A stretch of DNA of 64,000 nt. It comes from Dictyobacter kobayashii (lineage in GTDB: Bacteria; Chloroflexota; Ktedonobacteria; Ktedonobacterales; Ktedonobacteraceae). Position 1 is the stretch's first letter, and each line of letters opens with the position of its first letter. The notes beneath the pieces are model-generated. The model was not told the origin of the DNA. It saw only the letters and a program-made list of their open reading frames with translations, and did not search any database. Both the position numbers and the translations under genes were made by a program. Positions 8,739-17,903 of the stretch are shown in pieces. The stretch covers positions 5,766,001 to 5,830,000 of the forward strand of contig NZ_BIFS01000001.1 in the NCBI RefSeq assembly GCF_003967555.1, in the 5' to 3' direction.

Positions 8739-10298
8739 TCAGGCGTGCAGGGTTCCCATAACACGGATGATGCTGGCGGCTGGTAGCTGGATGCGTGTAT
8801 GCTTGCCACCGTCGCTGCTACGTCGTGGGGCCGATAACTGGACGCGCTCAGGTTCCGCAAAGGTATTGCAGGCATGGATGTCGTCTGCTGTCAGCGTGAC
8901 AATCTCTAGTTCAGACCAGTTGGCCTGTCGTAGCTCGACATCGAGCTCCACCGGCTGGGTAGGGTGGGTATTGACGACCGTCATACACAGCACTCCATCC
9001 TTGATGGTGGCCGAACCATGCACGGCCTGCAGATCAAGGGTGCGCTGATCGGTATAGCAGGAGCGGCAATGTTCTTCCGAGGCCTCACCGTGGCTGATAG
9101 TTTCGGCCTGCGAGATCAAGCGAATAGCCTGGCCATGGCGATGCGGCTTGTAGAGATCAAAGACATGGTAGGTTGGTGTCTTGATACACTTATCATCCTC
9201 GACCAGTAGCAGCGACTGCAGTACATTGATCAGCTGCGCGATATTGGCCATATACAGGATATCCGCGTGGTTGTTGAAGACATCCAGCGTCAGCGCAGCC
9301 ACACAGGCATCGCGCAACGTATTCTGCTGCATGTAGATGCCATGGAAGCCTTCGAGCGAGGTCCCGCCGGGTCCACTGGGATGCCAGGTACCCCATTCAT
9401 CCACGATCAGTTTGACGCGCCGGTTTGGATCGAACTCATCCATGATCGAGCGATGCCCGCTCACGATACCATCAATGGCATAGCCGCGCGCCAACAGCTC
9501 CAGCCACTGCGAGTCAGTGTACTCGGTTGAGGAGCCAGTAGTTCCACAATAATAATGGGCGGCAAAGCCCTGCACCTGTTTGAGGCGGCAGGAGGTATGG
9601 TGGTTCTTCATAGTATCAAAGAAGCGGCGCGTCCAGGCGAAATCGCGGCTATTGGGTCCGCAGGCAATGGCCTGGACCTCGCTACCAGGATAGTTGAAGA
9701 CATAGGTGCGATAGCGCGCGAAGGCCGCCGCATACTCCTCTGGACTCATATTGCCGCCACAGCTCCAGTTTTCGTTGCCGATGCCCCAGAATTGTACCTT
9801 GAAGGGCTCGGCCGCGCCATTGCTACGCCGCTCGGCAGCCAGGGCCGAATTGCCCGCGAAATTACAATATTCCACCCAATCGCGCAGCTCTGAGGGCGCG
9901 GCCGAGCCAACATTGCCCGCAAAATATGGTTCAGCCCCCAGCTGGCGACTAAAATCTAGAAACTCGTGGGTCCCAAAAGCATTTGACTCCTCGGCCATCC
10001 CCCAGTACGTATTTACGCGCGTCGGGCGTTGCTCACGCGGACCGATGCCATCGCGCCAATGGTAATTATCGGCAAAGCAGCCCCCCGGCCAGCGCAGGAC
10101 CGGGATCTCCAGTGGGCGCAGGGCCTCCAGCACATCCTGGCGTATCCCGCGCGTATGAGGAAGCGGGCTCTCAGTGCCCACAAAAGTGCCTGGATAAATA
10201 CAATCGCCCAGGTGTTCAGAGAACTGACCATGGATATAGGGACTTACCTGTCCGATGGGCTCCTCTGGCAGGAGCACCACCCGCTGCACCGTCTCCAT
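8739..10298 (-). CDS. Alpha-L-arabinofuranosidase, GH51
   Basis: A 519-residue retaining GH51 enzyme that removes arabinofuranosyl side groups from arabinan or arabinoxylan oligosaccharides. The N-terminal (beta/alpha)8 barrel has LRWPGGCFADNYHW, the acid/base Glu176 in GIGNENW and the nucleophile Glu301 in VDEWGTW. The C-terminal beta-sandwich follows. There is no signal peptide, so it acts on imported oligosaccharides. The ATG at 10298 is chosen because AAAGGAG lies 9 bases upstream; the open frame runs further into the promoter. A GntR/LacI-type regulator is divergent from it, 85 bases away, and is the obvious candidate to control it. Confidence 0.93.
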   Translation of the reverse strand: METVQRVVLLPEEPIGQVSPYIHGQFSEHLGDCIYPGTFVGTESPLPHTRGIRQDVLEALRPLEIPVLRWPGGCFADNYHWRDGIGPREQRPTRVNTYWGMAEESNAFGTHEFLDFSRQLGAEPYFAGNVGSAAPSELRDWVEYCNFAGNSALAAERRSNGAAEPFKVQFWGIGNENWSCGGNMSPEEYAAAFARYRTYVFNYPGSEVQAIACGPNSRDFAWTRRFFDTMKNHHTSCRLKQVQGFAAHYYCGTTGSSTEYTDSQWLELLARGYAIDGIVSGHRSIMDEFDPNRRVKLIVDEWGTWHPSGPGGTSLEGFHGIYMQQNTLRDACVAALTLDVFNNHADILYMANIAQLINVLQSLLLVEDDKCIKTPTYHVFDLYKPHRHGQAIRLISQAETISHGEASEEHCRSCYTDQRTLDLQAVHGSATIKDGVLCMTVVNTHPTQPVELDVELRQANWSELEIVTLTADDIHACNTFAEPERVQLSAPRRSSDGGKHTRIQLPAASIIRVMGTLHA

Positions 10299-10314
10299 TG
10301 CGTGCATCTCCTTT

Positions 10315-10377
10315 TTTACCAATTGTTTACCAATTTGTCCAATATACTTGTTCTGGTAATTACTTACCATGTATAAT
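10315..10377. promoter_or_regulatory. Divergent promoter with probable GntR-type operators
   Basis: On the plus strand TTGTTC (10348-10353) and TATAAT (10372-10377) form a promoter with an 18-base spacer. An imperfect palindrome GGTAATTACTTACC (10355-10368) lies between the boxes. Two tandem TTTACCAATT copies lie at 10315-10336 on the hydrolase side. These are plausible binding sites for the adjacent regulator. Confidence 0.55.
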
Positions 10378-10383
10378 TATGTC

Positions 10384-11396
10384 ATGTCAAGACAGATGGA
10401 AGAGAAATTCAGCGCGCTACGGGAAATAGTAGCGCGGATGGCCGGACAGCGCCTACCGGGCGAGCGCGAGCTGGCCGCGCAATTGCAGGTCTCGCGACCA
10501 ACCCTGCGTGCCTGGCTGGATATCCTGGAGCAAGAAGGCAGCATACAGCGGCGGCAGGGCAGTGGCACCTATGCCGTAGATATACATGCCGAGCCAGCGC
10601 TGCGCTCAATCTCCTTGTTGATCGACGCCAGCCTTAAGCTGGGGGACGACCCCTTTGTCTCCTTGCTGGTGGATCAGCTGCTGGCCAGCCTGCAAGCCGA
10701 GCATATGCAATGCAGTATTGAACGCATTGCCAGCGACTCTCAAGTTCAGCTCCGCTTGCGCGACGGCGCGATCCTGATCGGACAGGCCGGGCAGGCGCTG
10801 ATCCAGCGCATCAGTGCATTCGATCTGCCCGTCGTCAGTTTGCTATTGACCAGCGAGCTAGCCTCTCATCCGCGCGTCAGTATCCTACAAACCGCCGACC
10901 GCGAAGCTGGAGCTGAGGCCGCCGCCTATCTATTGCGCGCCGCCTGTCAGCAACTGATCTTTGTTGGTAAGCAAGAGGTCAGCTCCTCATGGGAACGCTG
11001 GCTGGGGCGCAGCAGGCCGCACAGCAGGCGGGGGTCGAGATCGCATTTCGCACCTGTTCGCTCAACTATAATGCGGGCCTGCAGATGGGTCGCACACTGG
11101 CAGATACGCAGACGAGCGCCGGGCGCGGAATCATTGTCACCAACGACTGGCTGGCCCTGGGTGTGCGCACCGGTCTGCTGGGCAGAGGCATCGCCTTAGA
11201 GCAGAGTCCGCTGGTCAGCTTTGACGGCCTGGCCATGACCGAAGATCCATCCCTCGGCATTGCCTCCCTGAAAATCCCAATTGCTACCATGGCTGAAGAC
11301 GCCGTCAAAGAGCTACAACGCCTCTCCCGCCATCGCCTCCCGGCGGGCCGCACCGTGCGCTATCCCCTCTACTGGCGTTCTGAGTTGCTCGCATAG
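10384..11396 (+). pseudogene. GntR/LacI-type transcriptional regulator (AraR-like), frameshifted
   Basis: The N-terminal winged helix-turn-helix shows LPGERELAAQLQVSRPTLR, then IQRRQGSGTYA, as in GntR proteins. The rest is a LacI-like periplasmic-binding-protein domain that ends in the second frame (GIIVTNDWLALG, LVSFDG). That architecture is the one of AraR, the arabinose-sensing repressor. The frame is lost near 11009 at a G4 run and one missing base would repair it. The ATG at 10384 or 10396 is likely, because the longer frame would overlap the -10 box; translation may be nearly leaderless. Its position beside a GH51 gene supports a role in arabinoside utilisation. Confidence 0.8.
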
Positions 11397-11447
11397 ATAC
11401 GGGCTACCAGAACCTCCATATTTAATGGCGGTTCTGATAGCCCGTAT
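11397..11447 (+). terminator. Hairpin after GntR/LacI regulator
   Basis: An 18-base stem with one mismatch (11397-11414 with 11430-11447) begins right after the stop codon. Confidence 0.6.
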
Positions 11448-11550
11448 GATTGAGAAAAAGCAGGAAATGGGCAAAAAACTGAGCCATATGCTATTATTGA
11501 GCTGAATGGTTCTATTTATTTTATGTTGTGTATAGTAGCAAGGAAAGCAT

Positions 11551-12303
11551 ATGCGGATCCATTTTAGTGCACGGGATGCAGCTCCACGCTGGGCCGTAAC
11601 CGAGGGCTTGCAGGCGTTGGGACAGCAGGAGATACGCGTTCCACTATTCTGGTCGCGGGGTGATCTGCGCGATCGGCAGGTGGCCGATCTGCTCAATGTG
11701 ATCGAGCGTTATATCGCGGCACAGTCCAAGCGCATTGTGGCCAATCAGACCTTGCAATATGGCTGGACCACATTGCGTTTTGTCGCCGCCAACGCTGTTG
11801 AAGGCGCGGACGAGCTGCAAGCTGAAGAATTACGGCAGCCATTCGAGCATGGGGACCCACACTATGTACCAGGGGTGACGCTGGCCATTTATCTGCTGGC
11901 GCTACAGGATGAGGCCGAGCAACGCAATCGGCTGCTTGGAGAATCTGTGGTCACGAAACGTGCCCAGACGGCCATTACCTGCAATCGTATCACGCCTTAC
12001 GCACTTCAGTCGGGCCATCAGATACTGGCAGAGCGTGGCAGCGCCGGTAATCATCAATATAGCGGCTGGTTTATTGGTTGTGTAGAAAAGGATCATAATC
12101 ACAACGATACCGATCAACTCCTGCAGGTTCATCTCTCCCACCTGATCACCAGCTGCCCGGCCCTCTTTCCCTATCTCAATGCCCCGGTAAAAACCGCCCT
12201 GGTTATCGAGCCAGCCCAGGTTATCGTCTTTGCCCCAGATCAAAAGGAGGGCTTCCCAGATACGGTGCTCCCGCTGAAAGCGCTCCCTACGCTGGAGATG
12301 TAA
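11551..12303 (+). CDS. Hypothetical protein with Imm33/DUF2185-like C-terminal part
   Basis: A 250-residue soluble protein with AAGGAAAG ideally placed before its ATG. The first 140 residues are mixed alpha/beta and not recognised. The last 90 residues (SGWFIGCVEKDHNH, then HLSHLI, CPALFPYLNAP and a final VIVFAP) resemble the DUF2185/Imm33 group, often found as immunity or scaffold proteins. That similarity is from memory of the pattern and is weak. The opposite strand also carries an open frame here, but it has no ribosome site. No toxin gene is adjacent. Confidence 0.55.
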   Translation: MRIHFSARDAAPRWAVTEGLQALGQQEIRVPLFWSRGDLRDRQVADLLNVIERYIAAQSKRIVANQTLQYGWTTLRFVAANAVEGADELQAEELRQPFEHGDPHYVPGVTLAIYLLALQDEAEQRNRLLGESVVTKRAQTAITCNRITPYALQSGHQILAERGSAGNHQYSGWFIGCVEKDHNHNDTDQLLQVHLSHLITSCPALFPYLNAPVKTALVIEPAQVIVFAPDQKEGFPDTVLPLKALPTLEM

Positions 12304-12342
12304 ATGCTTCATACGTGCCCACACACACCCTTGTCGTCCGGG

Positions 12343-13175
12343 TTAGAGATTGTGCAGGAAGTCGAGTACGAGCTGGTTGAATTCGGTTGGCTTCTCCATG
12401 TTTGGCATGTGGTGGGTATCGGGAATTGAAGCCCGCCTAGCTCCGGCGATATCGCGCTCGAGTTTATCGGCGCTTTTGTGGAGCTGGAAGTGGTCGTCGG
12501 CACCTACGATGATCAAGGTAGGGACACGAATCTCTGTCAGGCGCCCGTGGGCCGGAGGCGTCAGCCCCTGGCGCGGCGCGGGGTCCAGCACCCAGACAAA
12601 AGAATATTCCGAGAGTTGCTGGCGTACCCGTTGGCGTGCGGCTGGATAGTGCGGTGATGGCACCAGGGTTGGATGGTCCATCAAGCAATCAACCATGCGA
12701 GGAATATCGCGATCCTGGACAGCCTGCTCGAATGGCATCCATTGCTGGATCAGGGTTTGCAGTTGCTCCTGCGTAAACATAACCTCATGTGGATAACCGG
12801 AGATGGGCGAGCCCACCAGGATCAAAGCATCGACCAGCTCAGGATGCTCGAGCGTAAAATCCAGGGCGATCTCGCCGCCCAGAGAGAGCCCAAGCAGGTA
12901 TGTCTTCTGAATGCCAAGAAAGCGCAGCAGGCATAGAGATCATCTCGATCAGCATAGGGACGCTGGGGCAGCGTTGACTTGCCGAAGCCGCGAATATCGT
13001 AGCGGATCACCTGGTAGCGCTCGGCCAGCAGGGAGAATTGATCATCCCACATGCGTCGATCCATATAGCCGCCGTGCAACAGCACCAGCGCATGTCCCTG
13101 GCCCAACATCTCATAATAGATCCGTGTGCCATTCGTTTCGACAAAACCTGTCTGTATCTGTTGTGCGTCATGCAT
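12343..13175 (-). pseudogene. Alpha/beta hydrolase, frameshifted
   Basis: A hydrolase of about 275 residues related to the one at 5155. The N-terminal frame has VLLHGGYMDRRMWDDQF and YDIRGFGKS; after one missing base near 12932 the second frame supplies the nucleophile elbow GLSLGG, the acid in VGADDHFQ and the His in DTHHMPNME. All catalytic residues survive, so the break is probably a sequence error. The start at 13175 (MHDAQQ) follows a GAAGAGG site. The substrate is unknown. Confidence 0.82.
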
Positions 13176-13406
13176 TGGGTAAGTATACCTCTTCCAGAGC
13201 ACTATTATAGCCAGCTAGCAAGCGATACCGATCAAATTGTGTAGCATCCAGTTTTACACGCTGCTTGCATTATTTTATGCAAGGTAGCCTTTTAAGATCG
13301 TACTTGATTTTTATCATAAATGCAAGCTTTTAACTTAATCTATCTTTTTGTTGGAAACGCTTGCACCCGCTCGCTATCGCAAAAGAAGCAAGCAATAGTG
13401 ACGCAA

Positions 13407-14036
13407 TCACTGTCGACCGGTGAATGCCAGGCGTACCCCCAGAGCAACCAGCACACCTCCTGTAAGCCGGTTAATCAGCCTGGCGGCTCCCGTGTGGCGC
13501 TTCAGCCATAGGCCCAGTCCACTGGACAGCAGGGCCACGCTCGAATCAACCGCTAAACCAGTAATATTGAATAGCAGCCCAAGGATCAAGAGTTGCAGAG
13601 GAACGTGTCCGCGCGCCTGGTCCACGAATTGTGGCAGAAAGGCCAGATAGAAGAAAGCCACCTTGGGATTGAGCAGGGTTGTGATTGTTCCCTGCGCAAA
13701 AGCTTTAAGGCGGCCTGTTTGGCTGCCTGCTGAATCCGTTAATAGATCTTCGTGGCTCAGGATGCTGCGCAGCCCCAGGTAGACCAGGTAGGCTGCCCCC
13801 GCATATTTAATGACCTCGTAAGCAAGCGGCACCAGTAGAAAAAGACCCGAAAGGCCAAGTGCCACCGCCGTTGTTTGCAGCAAGCCACCAGCTGCAATGC
13901 CCAGGCAAGAGATAACCCCGACCGAACGCCCCTGCCCGGTACTACGAGCAATAATATACAGCATATCAGGGCCAGGAATAACGCAAATCAATATGGCAGC
14001 AGCCACTAGCGAACAGATAACAGTTAAAGTTGGCAT
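13407..14036 (-). CDS. LysE/RhtB family amino acid exporter
   Basis: A 209-residue inner-membrane protein with about six hydrophobic segments. The family signature near the N-terminus is IPGPDMLYIIARS, followed by LLNPKVAFFYLAFLPQF, which is diagnostic for LysE/RhtB translocators. Members export amino acids such as lysine, threonine or homoserine lactone; the cargo cannot be assigned. Start MPTLTV at 14036 is preferred; AAAAGGA lies 12 bases upstream, and a second ATG at 14048 would be too close to it. Confidence 0.88.
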   Translation of the reverse strand: MPTLTVICSLVAAAILICVIPGPDMLYIIARSTGQGRSVGVISCLGIAAGGLLQTTAVALGLSGLFLLVPLAYEVIKYAGAAYLVYLGLRSILSHEDLLTDSAGSQTGRLKAFAQGTITTLLNPKVAFFYLAFLPQFVDQARGHVPLQLLILGLLFNITGLAVDSSVALLSSGLGLWLKRHTGAARLINRLTGGVLVALGVRLAFTGRQ

Positions 14037-14177
14037 TTGACAATCCATTCCTTTTCGATGCACATCTTGATCTTCGGTAATGGTCATATTTATAATTTGA
14101 GCGTTACAAGAAAGTATAAAGATTTATGTAGCGAGAGTCAAGGATACATCGAAGAGGAACAGGGCTTAATGTTCCTC

Positions 14178-14258
14178 TTTGTCGCCTGCGGCGCCGGGTT
14201 GGGAGTGTGGAGTGTATGTGGTAGGCGGCTGCGGCCGCCTACCACATACACTCCACAC
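14178..14258. repeat. Long palindrome with G+C-rich head (type 2, copy D)
   Basis: A perfect 25-base stem (14205-14229 with 14234-14258) has a 4-base TGCG loop. It is preceded by a head containing CGCCTGCGGCGCCGGGTT (to 14200). A diverged copy in the other orientation lies at 56427-56505. The stretch 14088-14398 holds no gene. Confidence 0.75.
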
Positions 14259-14344
14259 CTGAAAGAATGTCCATCGTATCGCTTGCTCGTGATCTCTGGA
14301 CGACCAGTAAAAGGCCCTGGAAGAGGAATTCAGCCTGTAGGTAG

Positions 14345-14364
14345 CGCCGCACGGCGTTTTTTTT
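14345..14364 (+). terminator. Terminator without an obvious gene
   Basis: CGCCG-CA-CGGCG followed by eight T on the plus strand. Both flanking genes read on the minus strand, so it may end an unannotated small RNA or be part of the repeat. Confidence 0.5.
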
Positions 14365-14398
14365 GTCGGCGCTAGTGTAGATAGCGGTGCTGCGCTAT

Positions 14399-15310
14399 TT
14401 AGGCGAGGAAATTTTGGATGATGGGGATGATAGCCCTGGCGTGGATGAAGAAGGAGGCGTGGTTGCCTTTTTTGAGGGCGACCAGCGTGACGTGCGAGAT
14501 GGTACGAGCCATCAACTGGGCATCCTCGAAGGGCACATCTTCATCGTCGGTGCCATGGACGATCAGGGTGGGGACAGTGATTTGTTCAAGTGGATACTGC
14601 TCGATGCGGGCGAAGTGATGCTGGTCGTTGTGATAGCCAGCTTCGCGCAGATGGTAGATAGTCCCGGAACAGAGCATGCCTGCCATAACGTGGCCCATGG
14701 GGAGAATGCGGATGATGGGTAGGATGCAGTAGAGGAAGAGGTCTGAGACCAGCAGGTGTTCGACTTGCTGGAGCAGAGAGCGTTTCCAGGCAGGTAGCAG
14801 TTGCAGGCTTTCAGCCGGGCAATAGCGTTGCACGATGGCACCGATCATGATCAGGTTGCGGCAGCGCTCAGGATGGCGCAGGGCAAACTGGATCGCTGAA
14901 GGCCCACCTCCTGAGAATCCGATCACGCTGGCCCGCTCGATGTGCAGCTCATCCAGCAGGGCCGCATACATATCGGCCTGCTGCTCAGGTGAAGCGCCCG
15001 AATCCTGGGGCGTGCCTAGATAGCCAGGACGGGAAGGAGAGATCATAGTACATTTTTCTGGATCGAAAAATTGCGCAAAGGCGAGCCCCTGATCATAGCC
15101 GCCGGGCGTCCCATGGGCATAGATTACCGCCGGGCCCCGACCACTGATCTGATATTCTACTGGCCCCGCGCTTGTCATAGCCACTAAACCATTGGTGCGG
15201 ATACGTCGCAACTCCTGCACGCGCCAGGACCGATACGACTGGAGCGCCCCGACCACGGCAGTTGTCAGCAGAGTTAGCAGACTGGTCAGAAAGAACAGAT
15301 TGGTGCCCAT
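14399..15310 (-). CDS. Alpha/beta hydrolase with N-terminal membrane anchor
   Basis: About 303 residues from the Met at 15310; the open frame extends to 15409 and a TTG start there cannot be excluded. A hydrophobic segment near the N-terminus (LTSLLTLLTTAVVGAL) would anchor it in the membrane. The hydrolase core then has YAHGTPGG, the elbow GFSGGG, the acid in HGTDDEDVPFE and the His in KGNHASFF. No well-placed ribosome site was found for either start. The substrate is unknown. It reads away from the marR gene. Confidence 0.8.
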   Translation of the reverse strand: MGTNLFFLTSLLTLLTTAVVGALQSYRSWRVQELRRIRTNGLVAMTSAGPVEYQISGRGPAVIYAHGTPGGYDQGLAFAQFFDPEKCTMISPSRPGYLGTPQDSGASPEQQADMYAALLDELHIERASVIGFSGGGPSAIQFALRHPERCRNLIMIGAIVQRYCPAESLQLLPAWKRSLLQQVEHLLVSDLFLYCILPIIRILPMGHVMAGMLCSGTIYHLREAGYHNDQHHFARIEQYPLEQITVPTLIVHGTDDEDVPFEDAQLMARTISHVTLVALKKGNHASFFIHARAIIPIIQNFLA

Positions 15311-15629
15311 CTTAAACGTTTGCCGTACTCTGGCAACAAACGTTTTCGGCCGGGCGCTCAAAGACAAAACCGGCGACACAACGACCAGCGAAAAAAGATG
15401 CCTGATCAAAATAACGATCCCTTCCAGGTTTTGTTATGCATTCATCGCGGAAATCGGCTACGCGCGAAAAACGATTGAGGTATAACGATTGCGTTACCCC
15501 TAAGCCAATGGCTAATTTATCCCGAACAAGAGCAACTGTAGCAAAGTCTTCCCGCGCTGGCAACAAAACAGTCCTTGTATAGCAGAAGTGGGTCATAAAA
15601 GCACTTTTGAGATTCCTGTTTCTTCATCC

Positions 15630-15658
15630 TTGACTTACTTTGAGTTTAGTGCTAAACT
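15630..15658 (+). promoter_or_regulatory. marR promoter with overlapping operator
   Basis: TTGACT (15630-15635) and TAAACT (15653-15658) have a 17-base spacer. The perfect palindrome AGTTTAGTGCTAAACT (15643-15658) covers the -10 box. The same half-sites recur at 16127, so autoregulation by the MarR protein is likely. Confidence 0.75.
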
Positions 15659-15689
15659 GTGGATAGTGATGAAAGGGGGGCGATGTGAG

Positions 15690-16103
15690 ATGCTTAGATC
15701 AGCAGTGTTTGCATGGTTACGGCTTTCGCGTATCTTTCAGAAGGTTGGCCGGGCGTCGGATGTGCATCTGCGCGGGTGGGGATTGAGTACGGCTCAGTTT
15801 GATATTCTGGCCCAGGTGGGGGCAGCCAAAGGGATTACGCAGCAGGAGCTGGCGGATCGCCTATTGGTCACGAAGGGTAACGTCTCGCAGTTACTGGATC
15901 GCATGGAGAAACAAGGATTGTTGACGCGCAGCCAGGAGCGGCGTAGCAATAGTCTGAGCCTGACTGACAAAGGGCAGGAGCTCTATGACCGGGTTGTACC
16001 GGCCCAGGAAGAGCTGGTAGCACGCCAGTTTCGCGGACTTACACCTGCCGAGGTGAGCGAGCTATTAGTGCTCTTGCGCAAGTTGGATCATGCGTTGGAT
16101 TAA
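15690..16103 (+). CDS. MarR family transcriptional regulator (MhqR-like)
   Basis: A 137-residue winged-helix regulator. The helix-turn-helix is ITQQELADRLLVTKGNVSQLLDRMEKQG and the wing is RRSNSLSLTDKG, both classic for MarR. The ATG at 15690 follows AAAGGGGGG by 9 bases; the open frame begins earlier but that part overlaps the promoter. It is 87 bases before a ring-cleaving dioxygenase gene, and both genes carry the AGTTTAG-NN-CTAAACT operator. In Bacillus the MarR protein MhqR represses a similar dioxygenase and responds to quinones; the same logic is inferred here. Confidence 0.88.
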   Translation: MLRSAVFAWLRLSRIFQKVGRASDVHLRGWGLSTAQFDILAQVGAAKGITQQELADRLLVTKGNVSQLLDRMEKQGLLTRSQERRSNSLSLTDKGQELYDRVVPAQEELVARQFRGLTPAEVSELLVLLRKLDHALD

Positions 16104-16126
16104 AACCCCTCTTTTTTTTGTTTGTA

Positions 16127-16142
16127 AGTTTAGAACTAAACT
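16127..16142. promoter_or_regulatory. Second copy of the MarR operator
   Basis: AGTTTAGAACTAAACT is a perfect 7+2+7 palindrome with the same half-sites as the one at 15643-15658. It lies 48 bases before the dioxygenase start. Confidence 0.75.
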
Positions 16143-16190
16143 GAAGATAGATTAGTTAGTAGACCCGAGCTATTCTCAAGGAGAATAAAA

Positions 16191-17168
16191 ATGCAATTAG
16201 GTGGACTCCATCATATCAGCGCCATTACTGGCAATGTTTCGCAGAACGTCGCATTTTATACCCAGGTTCTGGGCATGCGCCTGGTCAAGAAGACCGTCAA
16301 CCAGGACGACGTATCGGCCTATCACCTGTTCTATGGCGATGAGATCGGACATGCCGGCACCGAACTGACCTTCTTTGACTGGCCACAGTCTGGTCCAAAT
16401 CGTCCGGGAGTCGGCACCATTTCAGCGATCATGCTGGGTGTGACCGGACGCGAGGCGTTGCAGTGGTGGGCGAAACGCTTTGACGAGTTTGGCGTCGCCC
16501 ATGAAGGTATCCAGGAGCGCAGCGAGACCGCTAAAGCCTTCCTGGCCTTCCGCGATCCCGAGGGACAGCGTCTGGAGCTGGTAGATGACGAGGGTCGCAT
16601 GGGTGGTAAGCCCTGGGACAAAAGCCCGGTGCCAGCTGAGATGGGCATTCACGGACTGTACGGCGTGCGCCTGATGATCCGCGACCTGGCCTCAACCGCC
16701 AGACTGTTGACCGAGACCATGGGCTTCCGACCAACTTATAGCTATCAATCCGAGCAGCAGAACAGCGTCTCCGTCTTCGAGGTCGGCCCTGGCGGTCCTG
16801 GGACAGAGGTGCACCTGGATGTACGGCCCAACCTGCACTATGGTAATCCCGGTATTGGTGGCGTGCACCACGTCGCCTTCCGCACTCCCAACAATGAGGA
16901 GCACGAGCAGTGGCGCGCCAAAATCGCCCAGGTAGTTCGCAACGTAACCCCGGTTATCGAGCGCTACTACTTCCACGCCGTCTACTTCAGGGAGCCCAAC
17001 GGCGTCCTCTTCGAGGTCTCCACCGACGGACCCGGCTTTACCAACGACGAAGATCCCGAGCATCTGGGTGAATTGCTGGCCCTGCCACCATTCCTGGAGC
17101 CCTATCGCCGCGAGATCGAGGCCAACCTCAAACCGATTCGCCCGCTAAGCTTTGAGGCTGTCAAATAA
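16191..17168 (+). CDS. Ring-cleaving dioxygenase, glyoxalase/VOC superfamily (MhqO-like)
   Basis: A 325-residue protein with two tandem VOC modules. Metal-binding residues fit the His in GGLHHIS at residue 7-8, the His in GGVHHVAF and the Glu in GVLFEVSTDGPGF. Length and motifs match the hydroquinone-type extradiol dioxygenases of the MhqO/LinE-like group that open quinol rings using Fe(II). AAGGAG precedes the ATG. With the MarR gene it forms a two-gene electrophile or quinone response module, and a strong hairpin follows the stop. Confidence 0.88.
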   Translation: MQLGGLHHISAITGNVSQNVAFYTQVLGMRLVKKTVNQDDVSAYHLFYGDEIGHAGTELTFFDWPQSGPNRPGVGTISAIMLGVTGREALQWWAKRFDEFGVAHEGIQERSETAKAFLAFRDPEGQRLELVDDEGRMGGKPWDKSPVPAEMGIHGLYGVRLMIRDLASTARLLTETMGFRPTYSYQSEQQNSVSVFEVGPGGPGTEVHLDVRPNLHYGNPGIGGVHHVAFRTPNNEEHEQWRAKIAQVVRNVTPVIERYYFHAVYFREPNGVLFEVSTDGPGFTNDEDPEHLGELLALPPFLEPYRREIEANLKPIRPLSFEAVK

Positions 17169-17192
17169 ATATTGGTATAGTCTAAAAAAACA

Positions 17193-17231
17193 CCAATGGC
17201 TCATCTCTCCAAACGAGGGATGAGCCATTGG
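17193..17231. terminator. Bidirectional hairpin terminator
   Basis: A 13-base perfect stem (17193-17205 with 17219-17231). A run of A before it gives a T tract on the minus strand, and a short T tract follows on the plus strand. Confidence 0.65.
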
Positions 17232-17375
17232 CATAGCATCTTTTACACAATGAGCGATCCAGAGCAATAATAGATGCTTTTTATTTAAGAGAATAGTTAA
17301 TATTATATTGTATAGTATAAAGTCACTATTGTTGTTGATTCTGGATGTTTAAGGGATAGAAGAAGGTGAAAAAAG

Positions 17376-17892
17376 ATGCATTGTTTCCGTAGCAGGTGTC
17401 TGGGAAGCGCGTTCCTGTTGAGTGTCCTTGGTGCATTCCTCTTATCTGGCACAGTTTCAGCCCATCAAAATACATTCAATAGTCGAATGGTGCTCAATTA
17501 TTTGATAACGAAACAGAGCATTAAGGCGCCTGGGCGTGGCATTGTTTCGTTACAAATGGAGAGTGAAAAGGGCAAGCAGGCAGATATTGATAGTGCTGAG
17601 CTCCTTGCGGCACATAACGCGTATCGAGCACAGGTAGGTGTTACGCCATTAGTATGGTCAACCAGTCTGGCTCAGAGTGCTCAGCAATGGGCAAATCACC
17701 TGGCCGAAATACATGACCTGGTTCACAGTGACAATAATCGTTATGGAGAGAACATCTGGGAGGGAACGATTGGGGCGTATTCGTTAACGCAAATGGTTGA
17801 TAGTTGGGGAAGTGAAAAGAAGGATTATATCCCTGGCAGCACCTTTCCCGCTTCTTCAACGACTGGCAATTGGCAAGATGTTGGTCATTATA
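17376..17892 (+). pseudogene. Secreted CAP/SCP-domain protein, 5' part, split by tnpB element
   Basis: The first 172 codons of a cysteine-rich-secretory/PR-1 (CAP) family protein. A signal peptide spans residues 1-31, ending at VSAHQ. The CAP domain follows: LLAAHNAYRAQVGV, LAQSAQQWANHLAE, RYGENIW and NWQDVGHY. The normal continuation (TQ-I-W) is missing here and is found at 19443. An insertion interrupts the codon for Thr at position 173. In the interrupted state translation runs on to 17966 with unrelated residues. CAP proteins are exported; their molecular function in bacteria is mostly unknown. Confidence 0.9.
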
Positions 17893-17903
17893 GTTCCAAA
17901 ACT

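Noticed and set aside
11902-12324. Minus-strand gene opposite the Imm-like protein
   Set aside because: No ribosome site, and the plus-strand frame is longer with an ideal one.
14090-14364. Small RNA ending at the orphan terminator
   Set aside because: The only TTGAGC/TATAAA boxes found are 12 bases apart, too close for a standard promoter, so it is kept as a terminator only.
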